Origin: an uncultured Erysipelotrichaceae bacterium
Lineage (GTDB): Bacteria; Bacillota_I; Bacilli_A; RF39; UBA660
Length of the DNA: 44,071 nucleotides
NCBI GenBank assembly: GCA_902775285.1
Contig: CACYLI010000014.1
Span: 1-44,071, forward strand
Direction of reading: 5' to 3'
This document shows, piece by piece, positions 27,563-35,378 of the stretch (the stretch's first letter is position 1; every line of letters begins with the position of its first letter). Under the pieces are notes generated by a model. It was given only the letters and a program-made list of their open reading frames with translations. It had not been told where the DNA came from and made no database searches. Made by a program: the position numbers and the translations under genes.

Positions 27563-28267
27563 ATGAAAAATGATATTCCAACTCATGTAGCTATTATTAT
27601 GGATGGTAATGGTAGATGGGCAACTAGAAGAGGACTTAAAAGAACAGATGGACATTATGCAGGATATAAAAGACTAAAAAAAACAGCTTTATATATTTTA
27701 GATAAAGGTGTTAAATATCTAAGTGTATTTGCATTTTCTACATAAAATTTTGGAAGAAGTGAAGAAGAAGTTAATTATTTAATGAGTTTATTTGTAAAAG
27801 CATTTAAGAGTGATAAAAAGTTTTTTATTAAACATGACATTAAGGTTTTATTTTCAGGAAGAGGTAAACCTCTTAGTGATGAAGTTTTAAATGTAATGAA
27901 AGAAATAGAAGAAAGTACTAAAGATTGTAAAAAAGGAGTATTTAATTTCTGTATAAATTATGGAGGACAACAAGAAATAGTAGATGCTAGTATTAAAATT
28001 GCTAATCTATATAAAGATAATAAAATTGATTTAGATAGTATAAACATAGATAGTTTTTATAAATATTTATATAATGATTTACCTCCAGTTGATTTAATGA
28101 TAAGAACAAGTGGGGAAGTAAGAATTAGTAATTTCATGCTATATAGTATTAGTTATTCAGAGTTATATTTTACAAGTATTTGTTTTCCTGATTTTGATGA
28201 AAACGAGTTTGATAAAGCTCTTAATGACTATCAGAATAGAAATATTACTAAAGGTAAAATTAAGTAA
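27563..28267 (+). pseudogene. uppS: Undecaprenyl diphosphate synthase with an in-frame TAA stop
   Basis: UppS makes the C55 lipid carrier for peptidoglycan. The N-terminal part has IIMDGNGRWATRRG and GHYAGYKR and reaches FAFST. At 27743-27745 a TAA then replaces the Glu codon of the conserved FSTEN motif. The same frame continues as NFGRSEEEV through IRTSGEVRISNF and SELYF to a normal end, 234 codons in all. A GAA-to-TAA change would explain it. Upstream there is a -10 box (TATAAT, 27527-27532) and a ribosome binding site. It may be recent inactivation, stop readthrough, two half-proteins (second ATG at 27782) or a sequence error. Some aromatic positions are also altered. Confidence 0.9.
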
Positions 28268-28278
28268 ATCACATTGAA

Positions 28279-30105
28279 CTATTTTTTTCTTATCTCTAAA
28301 AATGTAATTAAACCAAGTAAAATTCTTTTAATATTTTGATCTATATTTAATAGTTTTATATTTAGTTTAGATATATTAAATAATCCTATCATTTTATTAT
28401 TTGCATATTCTAAAGCTCCAGATTCTATAAATATTTGTTTTATTTTTTCTAGATCTTTTTCATTTACTTTTGTTCCATAATATTTAAGTAATTCATTTAG
28501 ATATTCTTTTTTATAAATCTTTATATATGAATAAAGAATTGTTTGTTTGAATTCTTCAATATCAGAAGTATTAGATTTGCCTATATCATTTTTATTACTA
28601 AATATTCCTAAAATATCATCTTTTATTTGAAAAGATACTCCAATTGGCTCTAAAATACTTTCCATTTTTTTTATTTCTTTTTGTTTAGAATTTGATAGAA
28701 TCATACCAAGTATAAAAGGACCAACAATTGTATAAATAGAAGTTTTAAGTTTATAGATTTCTTCAATATCACTTTCATTTAATATATGTTTTTTATTATT
28801 TTTTTCTATATATGGTAAATAAACATCTAGTATTTCACCATTAATTGTGTTTATTACAATATTATTATAATATTCTAATATTTTATCTAAATTTGGATTA
28901 TTTCTATAATTTTTAATTATATAATTGTTTGTATAAAAGAATCCAGCATCTCCAAGACATAAAGCAAGTGAAGTAGGTGTATTATCTATATTAAAACTCT
29001 TAAATTCATCTTTATATTGTGTGTGAATTGTTATTTTCCCTCTTCTATAATCACTATTATCTATAATGTCATCATGTATTAAAATAGATGTCTCAAATGT
29101 TTCATAAGCACTAGCTAGAGGAATAGCTTTTTCATCATTATTATTATTATTCATTCTATAACCTAAGTCTATAAGAGTACCTCTAATACATTTACCATCA
29201 CTATTAGAATTTATAAATTTATTTATAGACTCATTTATAATATCATTATTTGTAAGTTTAATAGATTTATTTAACTTAATAATTTCTTTTTCTATTTTCT
29301 TTTTTGTTTCTTTATAATATATAATAAACTCATATAAATAGGAGTATTTATATACTTCTTCTTTTGAATAATACTCAGAGGTAGTAAAACCTATATTAAT
29401 ATTTTTATTTAATTTCTTTTTTAAAATAAAATCATAAAAAGTATTTATATTATCAAAATAATATGTTTTAGTATTCTGTTTAATTTCATTATAAAGGTTT
29501 ATATCATTTATAACTATCATAATATCTACATTTTTAGATAGTTTTATAGAATCTTTTAATATTTTATTATCATATTCAATATTACTATATAATTCATAAT
29601 TAAAATTATTTTTAAATAAATAATTTATTATTTCTAAATCATTATTGTTACTTAATATAAAATAGTTATTATCTTTGTTTAGTATTTTTAAATCATTTAT
29701 ATCTTTTATAATTAATCCTTCATAATTAATATAAGAATTAATAATGATATTTAAGTTATTATTACCAATTAAAATTATTTTATAATTATCTTTATATTTA
29801 TTAATAATGGTACTTATTTCTTTTTTAATTTCTAATGAAGTAGTATCATAATAAACAATATTATTTTTTATTAAATAATCGATTGTTTCTTTTTTTTCAT
29901 TTTCTATTACTAATAAATCATCTTTATTTATTTCATCTAAATCATTTAATAATAATAAATTATAATATTTTAAAAAGCTCTTATTATAATCCTTATTTGT
30001 AATATAAACTTTTTTATTTTTATATTCTTTTTTTAAATTAATGGCAGTTTCTATTTGTTTAGATGAAAAAAACATACTTCCAAATGAATTTGGATAACAA
30101 ATCAT
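28279..30105 (-). CDS. Fusion of a cysteine-less IspH-like domain with a trans-polyprenyl diphosphate synthase
   Basis: Residues about 285-608 are a trans-isoprenyl diphosphate synthase. They have a KCIRGT basic motif, first Asp-rich motif DDIID (345-349) and second DDILG (496-500), which elongate allylic diphosphates with IPP. Residues 1-270 follow the IspH (LytB) pattern: KKVYIT, DLDEI, IILIG, GLIIKDINDLKIL, KNVDIMIVIND and a GFTTS segment in place of GITAGAS. All three Fe-S cysteines of IspH are missing (about Met11, Ser90 and Ile176), as are its active-site His residues. The start at 30105 follows AGAGGG. The N-terminal domain is likely non-catalytic. It converges with uppS. Confidence 0.75.
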   Translation of the reverse strand: MICYPNSFGSMFFSSKQIETAINLKKEYKNKKVYITNKDYNKSFLKYYNLLLLNDLDEINKDDLLVIENEKKETIDYLIKNNIVYYDTTSLEIKKEISTIINKYKDNYKIILIGNNNLNIIINSYINYEGLIIKDINDLKILNKDNNYFILSNNNDLEIINYLFKNNFNYELYSNIEYDNKILKDSIKLSKNVDIMIVINDINLYNEIKQNTKTYYFDNINTFYDFILKKKLNKNINIGFTTSEYYSKEEVYKYSYLYEFIIYYKETKKKIEKEIIKLNKSIKLTNNDIINESINKFINSNSDGKCIRGTLIDLGYRMNNNNNDEKAIPLASAYETFETSILIHDDIIDNSDYRRGKITIHTQYKDEFKSFNIDNTPTSLALCLGDAGFFYTNNYIIKNYRNNPNLDKILEYYNNIVINTINGEILDVYLPYIEKNNKKHILNESDIEEIYKLKTSIYTIVGPFILGMILSNSKQKEIKKMESILEPIGVSFQIKDDILGIFSNKNDIGKSNTSDIEEFKQTILYSYIKIYKKEYLNELLKYYGTKVNEKDLEKIKQIFIESGALEYANNKMIGLFNISKLNIKLLNIDQNIKRILLGLITFLEIRKK

Positions 30106-30192
30106 ATTTATCCCTCTTTTCTATTAGAATTATATCACACTTTTATTATAGCCAAAATGTTATTATTTAGTATAAAAAATAGTAGCTTATTA

Positions 30193-30221
30193 TTGTTAAT
30201 TAATCTATAATTTGTTAAAAT
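30193..30221 (+). promoter_or_regulatory. Promoter of the ireB-ruvX operon
   Basis: TTGTTA (30193-30198), a 17-base spacer and TAAAAT (30216-30221) preceded by TGT make an extended -10 promoter. Confidence 0.65.
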
Positions 30222-30242
30222 AGAGTAGAAGGGTGTGAGAGA

Positions 30243-30464
30243 ATGATAGATAATGAAGAAAAAAAGAATATAGAAAGTGAACTAATAAGTATTTATAACG
30301 ATTTAAAAGAAATTGGATATGAACCAAAAGAGCAAATAGTTTCATATTTAATAAGTGGTGATCCAGGTTATATTTCTAGTCATAATGATTGTAGAAATAG
30401 AATAACTAAATATAAAAGAGAAGATATTATAAATATTATGTTAGATACATTTATAAATAAATGA
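30243..30464 (+). CDS. ireB: IreB / UPF0297 (YrzL) family regulatory phosphoprotein, short N terminus
   Basis: IreB is a small regulator phosphorylated by the PASTA kinase IreK and linked to cell-wall stress and cephalosporin resistance in Enterococcus. The 73 residues include the family core EIGYEPKEQIVSYLISGDPGYI. The protein lacks the N-terminal threonines that are phosphorylated in enterococcal IreB. No in-frame start exists upstream before a TAA at 30216, so the shortening is real. It overlaps ruvX in an ATGA junction. The gene order matches yrzL-yrrK-yrzB of B. subtilis. Confidence 0.9.
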   Translation: MIDNEEKKNIESELISIYNDLKEIGYEPKEQIVSYLISGDPGYISSHNDCRNRITKYKREDIINIMLDTFINK

Positions 30465-30883
30465 TTTATTTAGGTCTTGATTTAGGAAGTAAGACTTTAG
30501 GATTATCTATTAGTGATAGAACATCAACAATAGCAACTTCTCTTGAAGTTATTAGATATAATACTGAAGAAGAATTATTTAATAGACTTAAAGAGATAGT
30601 TTATACTAAAAAAGTAGATGCTTTTGTTTTAGGAAACCCTTTAAATTTAGATGGTAGTGTATCCAAAAGAAGTGAAGAAACTTTTTTATTTAAAGAAAAA
30701 CTAGAAAATGTTTTTAAAACTAAAGAAGTATTTCTTCAAGATGAAAGATTATCTACTGTTGAAGCACAAAGATTATTACTTTCTAATGATACAAGAAGAG
30801 ATAAGAGAAAGAAAGTTGTTGATAAAATAGCCGCAACTATTATATTACAAGCATTTTTAGATAGGAGAAAAAATGAAAGATAA
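30461..30883 (+). CDS. ruvX: RuvX/YqgF pre-16S rRNA nuclease
   Basis: This RNase H-fold nuclease matures the 16S rRNA 5' end and is also annotated as a putative Holliday junction resolvase. The 140 residues show LGLDLGSKTLGLSISD with the first catalytic Asp, LGNPLNLDGSVSKRSEET, LQDERLSTVEAQRLL with the second acidic pair, and DKIAATIILQAFLD with the last Asp. It overlaps ireB by four bases and the next gene by 11 bases. Confidence 0.95.
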   Translation: MIYLGLDLGSKTLGLSISDRTSTIATSLEVIRYNTEEELFNRLKEIVYTKKVDAFVLGNPLNLDGSVSKRSEETFLFKEKLENVFKTKEVFLQDERLSTVEAQRLLLSNDTRRDKRKKVVDKIAATIILQAFLDRRKNER

Positions 30884-31139
30884 TTATTTAACACTAAAAG
30901 ATAAAAATGGTAAAAAACATGATTATAGAATTTTATTAGATATAGAAGATACTAATAAAAAAGTTAATTATATTTTATATACAGAAGATAAAAAAGATAA
31001 AAATGGTAGTGTTAAATGTTATGCTTCAACTTATATATTAAGTGATGCTGGAAATATGACAAAATTAAAACCAGTTAAGGAAGAAGAAGAGTTTGATTTT
31101 CTTGAAAGAGTTTTAAACTCATTAGAAATAAACAATTAA
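30873..31139 (+). CDS. DUF1292 (YrzB-like) protein
   Basis: The 88-residue acidic protein has VNYILYTEDKKDKNGSVKCYAS and ends KPVKEEEEFDFLERVLNSL, the DUF1292 pattern. Its biochemical function is unknown. The order ireB-ruvX-DUF1292-mltG is conserved in Bacilli, which supports the assignment. It overlaps ruvX, so translation is likely coupled. Confidence 0.9.
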   Translation: MKDNYLTLKDKNGKKHDYRILLDIEDTNKKVNYILYTEDKKDKNGSVKCYASTYILSDAGNMTKLKPVKEEEEFDFLERVLNSLEINN

Positions 31140-31167
31140 AATTAGAAATAGTTTTAATTATTTTTTT
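31134..31167 (+). terminator. Possible AT-only terminator or attenuator before mltG
   Basis: An 8-bp stem AATTAAAA / TTTTAATT with a 10-base loop precedes ATTTTTTT. The stem is weak, so partial readthrough into mltG is likely. Confidence 0.4.
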
Positions 31168-31181
31168 GAAAGGAAGTAGAA

Positions 31182-32255
31182 ATGAAAAAAGTATTTTTAA
31201 TTATAATAATAGTATTATTATTAATATGTTTTTCTTGTGTAGGATTGTTTTCTTTTATGTTAACATCTCCTAGTAAAGAAGGGAAAAATGTTGATTTTAC
31301 AATAGAAAGAGGAAAAACATACTCTAATATAGCAGGAGTGTTAAAAGAAAAAGGTTTAATTAGAAATGAATTAGTATATAAAGTATATATTAAATTAAAT
31401 GCGCCTACTAAAGGATTAGAAGCAGGAGATTATAGCATTAAAAATAATTTATCTGTTAAGGAATTAATAAGTGAACTTGAAAAAGGTACAACTAGTCATG
31501 CTAAAACTATAACTGTTAAATTTTTAGAAGGTAAAAATATGAGATCTGTTATTAAAACTATTAATAGTAGTTTTGGATATAGTGAAGAAGATATATTAAA
31601 TAAACTTAAAGATACAAGTTATTTAGATACATTAATTAAAGATTATTGGTTTTTAACTGATTCTATTAAGAATAAAAATATTTATTATAGTTTAGAAGGT
31701 TATTTATTTCCTGATACTTATGAATTCTATGAAAATGCTAGTATAGATGATATATTTAGAAAAATGCTTTCTAATATGGAGAAAAAACTTGAAGGTTATA
31801 AAGAAAGTGTAGATAAAAGTAAGTATAGTATTCATGAAATGATTACTCTTGCATCTATTATCGAATTAGAAGCTGGTAATGCTAGTGACAGAAAGGGAGT
31901 AGCAGGAGTATTCTATAATAGACTTAAAAGTGGATGGTCTCTTGGTAGTGATGTAACAACTTACTATGCTGAAAAAATAGATAATTTTTCTAGAGATTTA
32001 AAGAGAAGTGAATTAAATAATTGTAATAGTTATAATACAAGAAGTAGTTGTATGGCTGGTCGCCTTCCAGTTGGACCTATATGTAATCCTGGAATTGAAT
32101 CAATAATTGCTACAATTACACCAACTAATCATAAATATTATTATTTTGTAGCTGATAAAAATGGAAAAACTTATTTCAATGAAACTGATAGCGGACATAC
32201 AAGTACAGTATCAAAATTAAAAAGAGAAGGATTATGGATAAATTACGAGAATTAA
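31182..32255 (+). CDS. mltG: Endolytic murein transglycosylase MltG
   Basis: MltG cleaves nascent peptidoglycan strands at the membrane and helps set glycan length. The 357 residues start with a cytoplasmic tip and a single membrane helix (about 3-27). A LysM-like segment follows, then the YceG domain with LEGYLFPDTYEF, the catalytic Glu in LASIIELEAG, GVFYNRLKSGWSLGSDVT and PVGPICNPG. It argues that the organism has peptidoglycan. It overlaps trmR by 22 bases and is yrrL in the B. subtilis order. Confidence 0.95.
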   Translation: MKKVFLIIIIVLLLICFSCVGLFSFMLTSPSKEGKNVDFTIERGKTYSNIAGVLKEKGLIRNELVYKVYIKLNAPTKGLEAGDYSIKNNLSVKELISELEKGTTSHAKTITVKFLEGKNMRSVIKTINSSFGYSEEDILNKLKDTSYLDTLIKDYWFLTDSIKNKNIYYSLEGYLFPDTYEFYENASIDDIFRKMLSNMEKKLEGYKESVDKSKYSIHEMITLASIIELEAGNASDRKGVAGVFYNRLKSGWSLGSDVTTYYAEKIDNFSRDLKRSELNNCNSYNTRSSCMAGRLPVGPICNPGIESIIATITPTNHKYYYFVADKNGKTYFNETDSGHTSTVSKLKREGLWINYEN

Positions 32256-32827
32256 TTAAAGAAATAGAATGTTATGGCGTAAACAATGATGTACCTATAA
32301 TGAGTGAAGATTCTATTGAAACAATCAGAAGTATAATAAAAGAAAACAATATTCATAGTATTTTAGAAATAGGTACAGCTATTGCGTATTCTACAATTTG
32401 CTTTGCTTCATGTGAGGGTATTAATAAAATTACTAGTATAGAAAGAGATAAAGTTAGATATTCGATAGCAAAATCTAATGTCTTAAAAAGTAAACTTAAT
32501 AATATAGAATTAATATGTGATGATGCATTAAATACAAATATAAATGAAATGTATGATATGTTAATTATAGATGCTGCTAAAAGTCAAAATTTAAAATTCT
32601 TTAATAAATATAAGAATAACATTAAAGATACAGGAATAATCATTATAGATAATTTAGAGTTTCATGGTTATGTTGGAAAAAGTAGTGAGATAAAAAGTAG
32701 AAATTTAAGACAAATGGTTAGAAAAATTGAAAAATTTATTGATTTTCTTGACACAAATACAGAATATGATGTTAAATATATCGAAGTGGGTGATAGACTA
32801 GGAGTATGCAAAAAAAAGAATTTATAA
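32234..32827 (+). CDS. trmR: tRNA 5-hydroxyuridine O-methyltransferase TrmR (YrrM)
   Basis: TrmR methylates 5-hydroxyuridine at wobble position 34 to 5-methoxyuridine using SAM. The 197 residues have the O-methyltransferase motif I ILEIGTAIAYSTICFA, acidic motif II TSIERDKVRYSIA, and DMLIIDAAKSQNLKFF and IIIIDNLEFHG corresponding to the metal-binding region. Its position between mltG and two U32-type genes matches yrrL-yrrM-yrrN-yrrO, the enzymes that make the hydroxyl group it modifies. It overlaps both neighbours. Confidence 0.85.
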   Translation: MDKLRELIKEIECYGVNNDVPIMSEDSIETIRSIIKENNIHSILEIGTAIAYSTICFASCEGINKITSIERDKVRYSIAKSNVLKSKLNNIELICDDALNTNINEMYDMLIIDAAKSQNLKFFNKYKNNIKDTGIIIIDNLEFHGYVGKSSEIKSRNLRQMVRKIEKFIDFLDTNTEYDVKYIEVGDRLGVCKKKNL

Positions 32828-33606
32828 TTATACCTAATAATAAAGAACTAAAATTATTTGATGATTTTAGTACTTTTATATTGCCATTAAAAGATTATTC
32901 AATTGGTTTTAATGAATATTTTAGTATTGATGAAATAAATAAAATATCTGAAAGTAAAAATGTATATGTAATTATGAATAAACTATTACATATGAAAATA
33001 TATGATTTTAAAAATATTTACAATAAGTTTAATTCTAATATTAAATTTATAGTTGAAGATATTGGACTAGTTAATATAATAGATAAAGATAGGTTAGTTT
33101 TATATGAAAACCATATATTATCAAATTATAAAGCTATTAATTATTTGAATGATATAGATATTAAAAATGTTGTTATAAATAATGATTTAACTATAGATGA
33201 ATTAATGAAAATTAAAAGTGAAACTAAATCTAATATATTTTATTTTTATATTTCTAAAAATATGCTTATGTATTCAAGAAGAAATCTAGTATCTAATTAT
33301 AATAGTCATTTTAATTTAGAAAGTACTGATAGTTACTTATTAAGTGAGAAAGTAACACATAAAGAACTTGAAATTAATGAAAGTAATGATGGAAGTGTTG
33401 TAAGATATCATAAAGTATTTTGTGCATCTAAATATCTAGATGATTTAAGTAGTTTTAATTTAATTGTTGATTTTACAAATATAGATGATGTTTCAACTAA
33501 ATTAATTATTCAAAACATTAATGAAAAGAATCTTTGTAATTTAATAGATAGTGATTATTATTTTTTAGAACATGATATTAAATATAAGGTTGGTGATATC
33601 AAATGA
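32806..33606 (+). CDS. Divergent YrrN/TrhP1-position protein
   Basis: The 266-residue protein sits exactly where B. subtilis has yrrN (trhP1), between trmR and trhP2. It shows weak U32-like features: a strand-helix alternation with VYVIMNKLLHMKIYDF, ENHILSNYKAINYL and KNVVINNDLTIDELMKI, resembling a TIM-barrel with most conserved residues lost. The few cysteines do not form an Fe-S motif. TrhP1 and TrhP2 act together in B. subtilis on tRNA U34 hydroxylation. The assignment rests mainly on gene order. It overlaps trmR by 22 bases and trhP2 by an ATGA. Confidence 0.55.
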   Translation: MQKKEFIIIPNNKELKLFDDFSTFILPLKDYSIGFNEYFSIDEINKISESKNVYVIMNKLLHMKIYDFKNIYNKFNSNIKFIVEDIGLVNIIDKDRLVLYENHILSNYKAINYLNDIDIKNVVINNDLTIDELMKIKSETKSNIFYFYISKNMLMYSRRNLVSNYNSHFNLESTDSYLLSEKVTHKELEINESNDGSVVRYHKVFCASKYLDDLSSFNLIVDFTNIDDVSTKLIIQNINEKNLCNLIDSDYYFLEHDIKYKVGDIK

Positions 33607-34778
33607 AATATGAATTATTATTACCAGCTGGAGATTTAGATAGATTAAAAGTAGCTATTGATTATGGAGCTGATAGTGTATATATTGGTGGAATTAATTA
33701 TAGTTTAAGAGCTAATGCTAATAATTTTAGTCTTGATGATATTAAAGAAGCTGTAAAATATGCTCATGATAGAAAAAAACGTGTATATGTTACAGTTAAT
33801 ATGATTTTTCATAATGAAGATTTAGAAGGTTTAGATGAGTATTTAATAGCTTTAGATGAAATAGGAGTAGATTCACTAATAGTTTGTGATTTTGCTGTGA
33901 TTGAAGCTATTAAAAGATTAAATATTAAAACACCATTCTTTATATCAACTCAAAAATCAATTACAAATTTAGAAACAATAAAATTTTATAAATCACTTGG
34001 AGCATACAAAGTAGTATTAGCTCGTGAATGTTCAAAAGAAGATATTAAATATTTTAAAGAAAATATTGATACAGAAATTGAAGTATTTATACATGGAGCT
34101 ATGTGTACAAGTTATAGTGGTAGATGTGTAATGTCTAATTATGTTACTTTAAGAGATTCTAATAGAGGTGGATGTGCTCAAGTATGTAGATTTACATTTG
34201 ATAATAATACTGGTGTTGATTATTCATTTTCTTCTAAAGATTTGAATATGATAGATTATATTAGTGATTTAATGGATTTAGGTGTTGAATCATATAAAGT
34301 TGAAGGAAGAATGAAAAGTTTATACTATATAGCAACTGTAGCTAATGCATATAGAACTATTATGGATAAAAAAATTGATAATACTTTAACTAAAGAAACA
34401 ATAGAATATTATAAGAAAGTATTAAATAGAGTATCAAATAGAGAAAATATTGCACAATTTTATAATGGTGTACCAAAAGAAGAAGGACAATATTTTACTG
34501 GTAGAATGGAAGTATCAAATCAAGATTTCTTAGGAGTAATAAAGTCTTATAACGAAGAAACTAAAGAGGCAATTATAGAGCAAAGAAATAAATTTAATGT
34601 AGGAGATTATGTTGAAGTTTTTGGACCAAATACTAGTGTACAAAAATTTAAAATTGAATACATTATAGATAGTGAAGGTAATAATACATTAAGTGCTTCT
34701 CACCCTCAAGAAGAATTAAAAATTAAGATTCCATTTAAGGTTTGTGAAAATGATATTATGAGGGTCATTATATCTTGA
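33603..34778 (+). CDS. trhP2: U32 family tRNA hydroxylation protein TrhP2 (YrrO)
   Basis: U32 proteins of this type carry out prephenate-dependent hydroxylation of U34 in tRNA, the step before TrmR. The 391 residues begin YELLLPAGDLDRLKVAIDYGAD. The Fe-S cysteines Cys168, Cys175, Cys191 and Cys195 lie in HGAMCTSYSGRC and GGCAQVC. SYKVEGRMKS is also present, and a C-terminal beta domain follows. The U32 signature is therefore complete. Its TGA stop lies in the -35 box of greA. Confidence 0.9.
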   Translation: MKYELLLPAGDLDRLKVAIDYGADSVYIGGINYSLRANANNFSLDDIKEAVKYAHDRKKRVYVTVNMIFHNEDLEGLDEYLIALDEIGVDSLIVCDFAVIEAIKRLNIKTPFFISTQKSITNLETIKFYKSLGAYKVVLARECSKEDIKYFKENIDTEIEVFIHGAMCTSYSGRCVMSNYVTLRDSNRGGCAQVCRFTFDNNTGVDYSFSSKDLNMIDYISDLMDLGVESYKVEGRMKSLYYIATVANAYRTIMDKKIDNTLTKETIEYYKKVLNRVSNRENIAQFYNGVPKEEGQYFTGRMEVSNQDFLGVIKSYNEETKEAIIEQRNKFNVGDYVEVFGPNTSVQKFKIEYIIDSEGNNTLSASHPQEELKIKIPFKVCENDIMRVIIS

Positions 34779-34803
34779 CAAAAAATATAAATTATAGTAT
34801 CAT
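34775..34803 (+). promoter_or_regulatory. Promoter of greA
   Basis: Consensus TTGACA (34775-34780) with a 17-base spacer and TATCAT (34798-34803). The trhP2 stop codon TGA is contained in the -35 box. Confidence 0.65.
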
Positions 34804-34838
34804 TTGTTAGTATCGAGAAAGAGGTGGACAAAAGGGAC

Positions 34839-35309
34839 ATGAAAAAGAAAGAGATTTTTTTAACAAGTGAAGGTTTTTTAGAATTAGAACAAGAATTACA
34901 ATATTTAAAAACAGTTAAAAGAGCAGAAGTTACTCAAACATTAAAAGAAGCTAGAGCTTTAGGAGACTTATCAGAGAATTCTGAATATGAACAAGCTAGA
35001 GAAGATCAAGCTAATTTAGAGAAAAGAATTGTTGAAGTAGAATATGCTTTAGAACATGCAACTGTTATAGATGAAAAAGAAAATGATGGAAGAGTTAGTA
35101 TTGGATGCCAAGTAGAACTTCAATATGAAGATGATGATGATATTGAAAGCTATAAAATAGTAGGTAGTCAAGAAGCTGATCCATTTAATAATAAAATATC
35201 AAATGAAAGCCCTATAGCATCAGCTATTATGGGTAAAAAAGTTGGAGATACTGTTGAAGTTTCTTCACCAGATGGTGTTTATTCAGTAAGAATAGTAGCA
35301 ATAGGATAG
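34839..35309 (+). CDS. greA: Transcription elongation factor GreA
   Basis: GreA enters the RNA polymerase secondary channel and triggers cleavage of backtracked RNA. The coiled-coil N domain carries LTSEGFLELEQELQYLK and the acidic tip ARALGDLSENSEYEQA, and the C domain has ESPIASAIMGKKVGDTV. The ATG at 34839 is chosen, 11 bases after AGGTGG; a GTG at 34824 lies inside that site and would add five residues. It ends the block that matches the yrrL-to-greA region of B. subtilis, without udk. Confidence 0.95.
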   Translation: MKKKEIFLTSEGFLELEQELQYLKTVKRAEVTQTLKEARALGDLSENSEYEQAREDQANLEKRIVEVEYALEHATVIDEKENDGRVSIGCQVELQYEDDDDIESYKIVGSQEADPFNNKISNESPIASAIMGKKVGDTVEVSSPDGVYSVRIVAIG

Positions 35310-35323
35310 AAATATCCTTTTTT
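35303..35323 (+). terminator. Terminator after greA
   Basis: The hairpin AGGATA-GAAA-TATCCT, overlapping the stop codon, is followed by TTTTT. Confidence 0.8.
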
Positions 35324-35326
35324 ATC

Positions 35327-35354
35327 TTGATAAAAAAAATAAAAAATGTATAAT
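35327..35354 (+). promoter_or_regulatory. Promoter of tig
   Basis: TTGATA (35327-35332), a 16-base A-rich spacer and TATAAT (35349-35354) precede tig. Confidence 0.7.
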
Positions 35355-35378
35355 ATAACATAGTTGAATGGAGGAAAA

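Noticed and set aside
4977-34778. TGA as a tryptophan codon (Mycoplasma code)
   Set aside because: Eight genes end in TGA with correctly placed downstream starts or promoters, and conserved genes contain no in-frame TGA at Trp positions.
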